Shown here: positions 56,413-64,000 of the stretch, piece by piece | Layout of the letters: the number at the start of each line of letters is the position of its first letter | Numbering within the stretch: the first letter of the stretch is position 1 | From: Mercurialis annua | Taxonomy: Eukaryota; Streptophyta; Magnoliopsida; Malpighiales; Euphorbiaceae | DNA: 64,000 nt | Reading direction: 5' to 3' | Assembly: GCF_937616625.2 (NCBI RefSeq) | Contig: NC_065570.1 | Coordinates: 12,782,001 to 12,846,000, forward strand | Notes under the pieces: model-generated | Database searches by the model: none | What the model was told of the DNA's origin: nothing | What the model saw: the letters and a program-made list of their open reading frames with translations, nothing else | Made by a program: the position numbers and the translations under genes

Positions 56413-56718
56413 TATCAATAAGGCCTAATTATTTAAAAAGAAATTCACCTTATAACATTTTCTCGTTTGTACCATGACCTAGGAAAAAGTTCATTTGCAC
56501 TCTTTTTTAATTTTTCGTTTTCAACCGTACCCTGAAGCATCAAATTGAACTTTTTTCATTTTTAAAAAAGTTTAAAATAGTCTTTCATTTTTTAACTTAA
56601 ATTCTAATTAGACTTTAATATTATTAATAGTACAAAAATGCCTTCTTATTTGCAAAATTAAACTTATAATAATTGTTTAAAATGTACAATATTTTCTTAA
56701 AAAAATTTCTTCCGATTT

Positions 56719-56850
56719 CTCCCCGGAGGAGGAGCTCGAAGCAGATCTGCTCCTCCTTCAGAAGGAGGAGCACTAGGTCATCGCTCCTCCTTCTGAAGGA
56801 GGAGCAGCAGGTTGCTGAAGGAGGAGCAGATTTACTGCTCCTCCTTCATG
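56719..56850. repeat. GC-rich hairpin core of the foldback
   Basis: Three perfect inverted repeats: GCTCCTCCTTC-A-GAAGGAGGAGC at 56749-56771; GCTCCTCCTTC-T-GAAGGAGGAGC at 56783-56805; and 13-base arms GAAGGAGGAGCAG / CTGCTCCTCCTTC around ATTTA at 56817-56847. They are followed by a GGTGGTGGGTCGGG tract. Confidence 0.9.
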
Positions 56851-56957
56851 AAGGAGGAACACGGGTGGTGGGTCGGGAAGGCGGAAAAAAAATTAAACAA
56901 GTTTGTAACGGTTCATAAATCGGAGGAGTACGGTAGTGGGTCGGGAGTATTTTTAAA

Positions 56958-59900
56958 CTAGTCGTATACCCGCGCAATTGCGCGGAATCAATATAGAATC
57001 ATTTTTTTAATTATTATTATGCTTATTATACTTAAATTAAAAAAAATCTTATGTTTGACTCGCATTTGAAATCTCATATGATTACTATTGACTCTATACA
57101 CAGAGCTACTAAAAACATTATTAGTAAAATTTGATATAAAAATGTAAAAAATATGTTTCATAATCTAAAAAACTAATAAATTAATAATCTTAAATTTTTG
57201 AAATTGATTTTTATTTTGTTCGGTTATGACGTTATTTAATTCTAATAATTGATTGTTTTATAATATCAAATATCTGTAACATAATTCATATGAAAATTCA
57301 AATGCGTGTAATAAAATACCTAATTTGTTAATAAAATTAATCAATTTCTAAACTACATATATTAAAACAAAAATTATTAATAAGATAAATTTTAAAAATG
57401 ACAATTAACAATATAAAATCTTACGGTTAATTTATATGATTATATTGTAATAGTTATTATTACTTATCTGTAATATGTAAATGTTGATCATCCAAAAATA
57501 ATCTGGGAGGGCTATAATTAAGTAGGTCGTTAGCTATTGCTATAAGGACTGCTCACCTTAAAGTGGCTTGACTTCGCTATCGCTCATCTTTTTAACTTTT
57601 TTCATTTATATTTTAAATTTTTAAAATCAACAAATTTTATCAGATTTTAATTGTGTCCATTTTTCAGCTTATAATATTTTTCTTTTTAAAAAAATATGTC
57701 TTTCATATTTGGCACGTAGTCTAAATCAGCTATTCATGTTTTATAAAAAAAGTACTAACAATTGAGACTATGTGTCAAATACATAAAGATACATGTGAAT
57801 TTCTTCTAAGTGGAAAAACTCTTATTTGAAAAAATCGATACAATTTAAATTAAAAATAAAAAAATAAAAAATAAAGTAAAATTGATGATTTTGAAAGTTT
57901 GAGATATACAAAAAAAAAAAAAGATAAAAAGATATTAAATTTTTTGAAACACAACGCTCCTAGCGACTCACTCGGTAGTCAGTATATGCCTGACAATTTC
58001 AATCTTAATATTTCTGTTTTATTTGGATACCGTGTTCAATTAAACATTTATGTCTTACTTAGATACCAAATTCGATTAAATGTTTAATTGACAATTTACA
58101 CATGCGGCTTGGGTGCTTCTTGCTGATAGAACTGAAACATACAAAATAAATACATTAGATTCATTAAAAGAATTAGAAATAGTGAATTGTACCTCAGTAA
58201 CAGTTCCAATATTTGATGTATCTCTTTACATTTATCCATCAAATTAATTCAAAAATATGTCTATAATGTTAGAAAATATCTTTCATATATTTAGTTTTAT
58301 TTAGTGGTCTATAACACTTAGAGATTACAAATAGTAGATATATGTTAATTAGGCGTCGCTTTATGTTTTTTTGTTCCTTTTAGTAATTTTTTTGATTAAA
58401 ATAAATTATAACACGAAAACAAATTAGTTAGGAGAGAGTTTCTATAGTATTAGAATTAGGTATTTTGGATAAATAATTAAAAAATAAAATAAAATAAGTA
58501 GTTTAAGTAGTTTAAAATAGTTGGAGACTATAAGAAGTCTCTTTTGGTCCTCTCAATTATATAAGTACTAGTCGTAAGCCCGCGCATTTGCGCGAAATCT
58601 AATTAATAATTATATTTTTTAATCAAATCTATAGAAATAATGATAAAATTTATTCTTTTCGTCTCATTTTATTTGTCCATTTTATTAGTTTTTGATGTCC
58701 CAAAAAAAACGTCAAATTTAAGGCACATTTTTCTTTTTTACCTTTACTATATATATATATTTATGTGTGTGTGTGTTATATTGAATAAAACTAAGGCATA
58801 TTGTCTCAACAAATCCTATTTTTTAATCTCTTTTCAATTACACTCTAACGTTATATAATTACCAGTTGTACCCAAATTCTCATCTTTGGGTTTCAATTGC
58901 ACCCTCAAATTTTAAATTATTATTTTTTCACTTAAAAAAATTCAAATAAATCATTCATGTTTAATATGTATTTTAAATAGCATGTAATGTGCATATATTG
59001 AAAAAAAATTATTTTTTCCACAAATTTTAAAAATAATATAATAAATAACAATAAAATTTTATAACGTTAGAGTAAAAATATATTATTCCTTCTTGTGATA
59101 TTAATTGTATATATCTGAGATCATCACAATGCATTTTACTACCTCTTTCATTCTAAAATGGCTCTTTTAATATAGCTGCTTTTTACCACGGCTAAAGTTA
59201 CCTTTTCTTTTCTTTATGTTTTCCACTAAAATGTTTAATATATATAACCAATTTTATTTAGATGTAATCAGAACAGAATTCATCTACAATACAACTATTA
59301 TATAGTAAAATTAATAGTAATTTTAAAGAGTAAAAACTCTCAAATAGTTTAAAAAAGATGGGAACTAATGAAAAAATTTATTTGGTGAGAGTTAATGAAA
59401 AAATTCTATTTGATAAGAATTAATGAGAAAATTCTATTTGGTGAGAATTAATAAGAGGGCTCTGTTGGTCCTCTCAATTATATAAGTACTAGTCGTAATT
59501 CCGCGCATTTGCGCGAATCAAATTAAAATTTTATTAAAAAATAATTTTAGTAAACAAATAATGTCAAAAAATCAAAACATTTTTATTATTTGTTTCCGGA
59601 TCTAGTTATTTTTCGCTTCTATTATTTGTTTGTTCCTCTCAAATCTGACTATAGTTAGTCTTACAGTAACACATAGCCGTATTTAAAAATGAAAATATAT
59701 TACTAAGTTTTTATACTTTTTTCTCCGCTAAAAATGTTAATAAATTTTAATAACAAATAGAGCAAAAGTATTTTATATTTTGTATTTTGTATTTTTTGAT
59801 ATTTTAATATCATATTATATTAATTTATTTTAATAGTACAAATAAAATTATGAAGAAAATTAAAATTCAATGAGATAACATGAAATATTGATATGATAGC

Positions 59901-61974
59901 CATCAACACCATCACCCAAGTTATGATAAACAATCTTCCCTATATAGAAAATGGCCAGGCCACTTCAGATTTTTGGCTCACGCCTCATGAACTTCTTGAA
60001 CCATAAAACTGCCATGAACTACTTTAAATTTATAATATCTTCAATATTCATCTTTCGAATCTCATAAATTCATCAACTGCTAAATATATGTACCAGATAT
60101 TACAACAAATGATACAATATGGAATTGAAGTTCACTAAAGAAGTAAAGAGGTGTATTTTTCAATTTAATAATGATTAAAATTGAAACTTTAAATTAAAAT
60201 CTTAAACACATCACACCATATAAATAAGAAATGCAGTTTAGTCCATTGACGACACACAATTAGAATTATCTTTAAGTGTGGATTATCTATAAAAAAATCT
60301 CAAAAATAAATAAAAAATTTAGAGCATTTTTACTCATATATTAACATTATCAATCCGCATTTGAGGTACGTTTGTTATAATATATTGTCAGCATATAAAT
60401 ATTATTTTGTTTTATTCTACAAAAAGAAAACCAAATAAATAAGTGTTAACACAAATTAAAACAAAGATTAGAGAATTAGGAATACTCACATTATATAATT
60501 ATTTTATTAATAATGAACAAAACATTTAAAATAAACACTAAATTTATCACTGCTCACTTAGTTAATAAAATACTAAATTAAAAGTGACTATTTCAAGTAC
60601 AAGGCATATTTTTGTTTTAAGCTATATAGTTTTGAAATATTAAACTCAAGACTTTTTCTTTCAAAGTTTTTAAATAGAAAATGATAAAACAAATGGAAGA
60701 GCACAATCGTATGAGATATAAAATGATGCAGTAAAAAATTCAAGGCTCCAACAAATATATTAAACCATAAAAGCAAACAAACCTAAAACGTACTTTAATG
60801 ACATTCTTTTCATGAACAAAAATTAGTGACTGCATCATCTGGGTCTTTAATAGCATATCAACTGTTTGAGGCTTACCGGTGCACATATAAGATGCAATTG
60901 ATGAATTTCTCCCTTACCATTACAGTGTTACACATTACAATTCTAGATTTTAACTAATAATACATTCTTTGACAAAAAAACTAATAAATATGCATTAACT
61001 ACAATGCATACCCTTTCAAAAAAAAAATACAATGCATACAAAGATTATCTGGAGAGCACATAATTGATCGCCAAAGGAAAAAGTAGTTGAGCATAAATAT
61101 TATGGCTATAAAAATTGCACAAATAGTTATTTATACTTAAAATTATGCATGCTTTTAAACCTCTATTCCATAGCACAGTATAATTTACTGGTTTCATACA
61201 TTCGCTTAGAAATAAACATTTTTATAACATAAACTGACTTGCTTTTGAAAATATAATGAAATGATTTTATTGGAATTGAAAAACTTCGTTAGAATTATTT
61301 AAATGTGTATCATTACCTCTGCAAAAAGAAAACTAAATAAGCAAACATAAAAAGTAGAAAATTAAAAATACACATATTATATATATCATTGACTGCATAC
61401 ATTGGTTTAGTTATTACATCAACTGATTTTCTAATAACATAATTGATTGTTTTATGGTTATACCATCCACACATATCACTTCAATATAGGTAACTCAAAA
61501 ATCCCAGCTTATCACGGTGGATGGCTAAGAAACAACAAAGATCATACCTTTTTATAATAATGTTCAAAATCCATTTCTAAAATCAAATATTCATATGAAA
61601 AAGATTCATGATTTTATACGAATGAAGAATGAAAAGGAAACTCAATAACAATATTTTTTTCCTTTGGTTGATACATTGATAATGAGAGAAAATTAAAGAA
61701 AAAATTGAATATTATATGTGTGGTAATAAACTAAATGTTCATGTCAAATAGCTAGTAAATCATAATACAAATGGTAAAATACCTGGATTTCCAATCCTAC
61801 TACTCACCGATGAAGAAAGCAATAAATAGACTTTTATTCTTTAAATTAAAAAATAAAAATAAAATAAGTAGTTCTAAAATGGTGGGAACTGATGAGAATA
61901 CTCTATTTGGTAAAAATCAATGAAAAGCCTCCGTTGGTCCTCTCAATTATATAATATATAGATATAGATATAGA
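56958..61974 (-). mobile_element. Tandem array of three non-autonomous Helitron units
   Basis: On the minus strand the array begins A|TCTATATCTATATC at 61974 and ends with a GCGCAATTGCGC hairpin, spacer and CTAG|T at 56958, matching Helitron rules (5' TC, 3' hairpin plus CTRR, insertion between A and T). Further complete 3' ends (GCGCAAATGCGC then CTAGT) lie at 59489 and 58568. Each is followed immediately by the same ACTTATATAATTGAGAGG start. Units: 61974-59489, about 59485-58568, and about 58564-56958. No Rep/helicase ORF is seen. The interior (57.0-61.9 kb) has no gene; 58800-59080 resembles a single foldback arm. Confidence 0.8.
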
Positions 61975-62323
61975 TTTATGTAGCTTTTTAATAAAAAAAA
62001 TTTAAATATAATTAACTTTTAGGATTTATTTAAATATTTTTAAAGTTAAAGGATTTATTTGTATTTTTTCAAACATAAAAAATGATGATATAATCTTTCT
62101 ATTTTATTATTTTTAATGTTTTCATCCTTATATTAATTAAATTGTTAATTTTTTTAACTAAATGGTACAGACGAAAACAAAAAATCAAAAAAAAGGTACA
62201 AATGAACTTTTTCCTAGGTCATGGTATAAATAAAAAAATATTATAAGGTGAGATTTTTTAAATAATTAGACCTATCAATAAAGATATTTTAGTTAGATTT
62301 ATATATTTGTTTGTTATGCATTG

Positions 62324-62333
62324 CCTATAAAAG
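62324..62333 (+). promoter_or_regulatory. TATA box upstream of a small ORF
   Basis: CTATAAAAGG is a consensus plant TATA box, about 100 bp upstream of the ATG at 62431, with a CA-rich leader typical of plant 5' UTRs. Confidence 0.45.
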
Positions 62334-62430
62334 GCTATGTTATTCTACTCAGTTTAAAAATAAGAAAACTCATATATTTCACCATCTCCATGCTTCTTTC
62401 AATATTTTCAACATTAAATTCATAAATTTT

Positions 62431-62541
62431 ATGGAATTGATAACTACTAACATTCTCACCACTCTCCTTTTTTTATGCAACATTTTTTATATATTTAATC
62501 ATGCTAATTCTGGTGTAGCAACTGTAGTGGCCACTGATTAA
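62431..62541 (+). CDS. Possible small secreted peptide, 36 aa
   Basis: The ORF MELITTNILTTLLFLCNIFY followed by IFNHANSGVATVVATD has a hydrophobic signal-like stretch and a possible cleavage site after HANS. A good TATA box lies at a suitable distance. The product is very short, has no known peptide-hormone motif, and may be the first part of a decayed gene. Not recognised. Confidence 0.3.
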   Translation: MELITTNILTTLLFLCNIFYIFNHANSGVATVVATD

Positions 62542-62670
62542 GCTATTGGAATGACTTCTTTTGGTAAAATTTATACTTTTGAGGTTCTTTTGATCATTTT
62601 TTTGATAAAAATTGATTCCTAAATCCTTGTATCTATAATATTTGTTGAATAAATTTTTTCATATTAAATT

Positions 62671-62920
62671 CCAACGTTTCACCATTTTAGCAATTTAATC
62701 TCATTCATTAAAATTTGCATCGCACATCCCAACTTTTCAATGTTTTGGCATTCTGTGGCCTATAGCATTTTTTGGCGTCCGCTTTTCTGTATATATTGTA
62801 TACCTCTATATTTGGTGAAAACGACTATAGGCTACAAAATGTCAAAAAAATTATAAGGTTCGGATGTGCGATGCAAACTTTAAACAAAGGGATTAAATCA
62901 CTAAAACAATTAAACTTTGT
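62671..62920. repeat. Foldback element in the NLR gene promoter
   Basis: TTTGCATCGCACATCCCAAC, GGCATTCTGTGGCCTATAGC and TTTTAGCAATTTAATC at left are mirrored by GACTATAGGCTACAAAATG, GGTTCGGATGTGCGATGCAA and GATTAAATCACTAAAAC at right. It ends about 0.44 kb upstream of the resistance gene. Confidence 0.65.
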
Positions 62921-63129
62921 AATATGCAAATAACTCTTTGTTAAATCATTAAACAATCAAAACATAGACCTGGTTATTGTTTTTTTTATTCCTTCAAATC
63001 ATACTCTGCAATTCAGGCCATTCTAGTTCTGCAATTTCGGTTTAGAACAATATTTAATATTTTTTGAGCCAATTTCAGTATATGTTAGTTGTGAAACAAC
63101 AACATAAAATTTTATAACGTAAGTTGTGT

Positions 63130-63231
63130 AGTCAACTCTAAAAAGAATTGATTTGCCATGACATTTGATTGATGGCTACTGCCCGGTGCCAATCTTGCAA
63201 CAATTTTGCAAAGTCAGCATGATCAAGTCAA
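63130..63231 (+). promoter_or_regulatory. Two W-box-like sites upstream of the NLR gene
   Basis: AGTCAA at 63130-63135 and 63226-63231 is TTGACT on the minus strand, the core bound by WRKRY-type (WRKY) factors and common in defence-gene promoters. They lie 127-228 bp upstream of the ATG. Short motifs like this also occur by chance. Confidence 0.35.
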
Positions 63232-63357
63232 CTAAAGTATAGAAAATCAAAGCTATCAAGAATTTTTCAAAGCTGTAGAAAAGTTCAATTTAAATTATCT
63301 AGTCCAACTGTTCTTCTTCTTGGCACTCATAATTTTTTTACTCACAGAGGAAAAAGC

Positions 63358-64000
63358 ATGGCTAGTGTAGGAATTGCATTTCTCTCTGCATTTCTGTCAA
63401 CTTTGTTCAATAAGATGTCTACTCCTGAATTTATCAGGTTCCTGAAGGGACAAAAGATCAGCAATGGCCTGCGGAACAAGCTGACTGCAGCTCTGATATC
63501 TGTCAATATGGTGCTTGATGATGCAGAGGAAAAACAGGCCACTAAAGCTGATGTGAAAAGGTGGGTTGATGAGCTTAAGGATGCTGTGTATGAAGCCGAT
63601 GACTTCGTGGATGAAGTTGCTTATGAGTCTCTACAATCTAAGGATGTTGTTGACCAGGCGAAAGAGTTTTTCTCTTCTCGAAATCCTTTTATAGTGGGGC
63701 TGAAAGAAAGATTAGAGGAGATCTTGGAAAGGCTTGAATATTTGATTCAACAGAAGGATGCACTTTGTCTGAGAGAGGTTATTCGAGAAAAACCACAATC
63801 ATACTCGTATAGAGTACCATCGACTTCTCTTGTTGATGAATCGAGCAGTATTTATGGTAGGGACGATGATAAGGAAGCTATCGTAAAGTTGCTACTTTCG
63901 GATGATCCAACTGACAATGGTTTAGGAGTGATTCCTATAGTCGGTATGGGTGGGGTCGGAAAGACCACCCTTGCTCAGCTTGTTTACAATGACAGCAGAG
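63358..64000 (+). CDS. CC-NBS-LRR disease resistance protein, N-terminal 214 codons (runs off right edge)
   Basis: The open frame begins MASVGIAFLSAFLSTLFNKM at 63358 and is unbroken to the window end. An Rx-type N-terminal coiled coil spans about residues 1-130, with LDDAEEKQATKADVKRWVDE (W at 69) and VYEADDFVDEV (77-87), the EDVID-equivalent. A linker leads to IYGRDDDKEAIVKLLLSDD, then the P-loop GMGGVGKTT at 196-204 and LAQLVYNDSR. This matches the RPP13-like/R1-type CNL class. Such proteins sense pathogen effectors; ATP/ADP exchange at the P-loop gates activation. RNBS, GLPL, MHD and LRR regions lie outside the window, so intactness cannot be judged. The start is the first Met and fits the family start. 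Confidence 0.92.
   Translation, partial: MASVGIAFLSAFLSTLFNKMSTPEFIRFLKGQKISNGLRNKLTAALISVNMVLDDAEEKQATKADVKRWVDELKDAVYEADDFVDEVAYESLQSKDVVDQAKEFFSSRNPFIVGLKERLEEILERLEYLIQQKDALCLREVIREKPQSYSYRVPSTSLVDESSSIYGRDDDKEAIVKLLLSDDPTDNGLGVIPIVGMGGVGKTTLAQLVYNDSR

Larger units (their letters stand above)
56422..62272. mobile_element. Foldback / Mutator-like element, expanded to 5.85 kb by nested Helitrons
   Basis: The termini GGCCTAATTATTTAAAAAG and the inverted TTTTTTAAATAATTAGACC are flanked by identical TATCAATAA at 56413-56421 and 62273-62281. The arms match the 17206 element (CCTAGGAAAAAGTTCATTTG and its mirror AATGAACTTTTTCCTAGG). Without the Helitron insertion the element would be about 834 bp, close to the 862-bp element at 30656. 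Confidence 0.88.

Overview
This is nuclear DNA from a flowering plant, most likely a woody or herbaceous eudicot; the species cannot be fixed from the sequence alone. The evidence is GT-AG introns, AT-rich intergenic DNA, an Athila-type retrotransposon primed by tRNA-Asp, a CACTA element, Helitrons, hAT and Mutator-like elements, and a plant CC-NBS-LRR resistance gene. No bacterial or organellar operon structure is present. Most of the window is nested transposable elements, with a few host genes between them.

Host genes: (1) a complete 11-exon SEC14-like lipid-transfer gene at 10658-13436 (+, 336 aa); (2) a convergent 8-exon Nudix hydrolase gene at 13998-16257 (-, 277 aa); (3) a 59-aa two-helix membrane protein at 33925-34104 (-); (4) a two-exon secreted 8-cysteine peptide at 44145-44454 (-, 82 aa); (5) a possible 36-aa secreted peptide at 62431-62541 (+); (6) the first 214 codons of a CC-NBS-LRR gene starting at 63358 and running off the right edge. 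Every exon model was checked for reading phase by hand.

Mobile DNA, left to right: the 5' end of a hAT transposon (1-1738); an old AT-rich tandem array (about 1.75-8.16 kb) holding two foldback elements and a 5'-truncated LINE, each with target-site duplications (TSDs); further foldbacks at 8.2, 9.2 and 10.1 kb; foldbacks around 17.2-18.9 kb; a repeat at 19.4-29.8 kb split by a recent Athila-like LTR element (21974-28564, LTRs almost identical, TSD TAAAT); a foldback at 30656-31517; a second, broken Athila-like element (36205 to about 40.7 kb); degenerate minisatellites at 41.4 and 45.1 kb; a Copia pseudogene split by a 7.5-kb CACTA element (47688-55176), which itself contains a captured MnmG/GidA-like exon and a hAT MITE; and a foldback (56422-62272, TSD TATCAATAA) invaded by a three-unit tandem Helitron array (56958-61974).

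The most unusual signal is a recurring one. Several unrelated mobile elements carry clusters of short family-specific palindromes. In the recent Athila-like LTR they sit every 20-21 bp upstream of the TATA box and recur as a second array inside the element. The other Athila-like LTR has a different palindrome in the same place. Four foldback elements have GC-rich perfect hairpins in their cores. All positions, alignments and counts were read by eye, without database searches.
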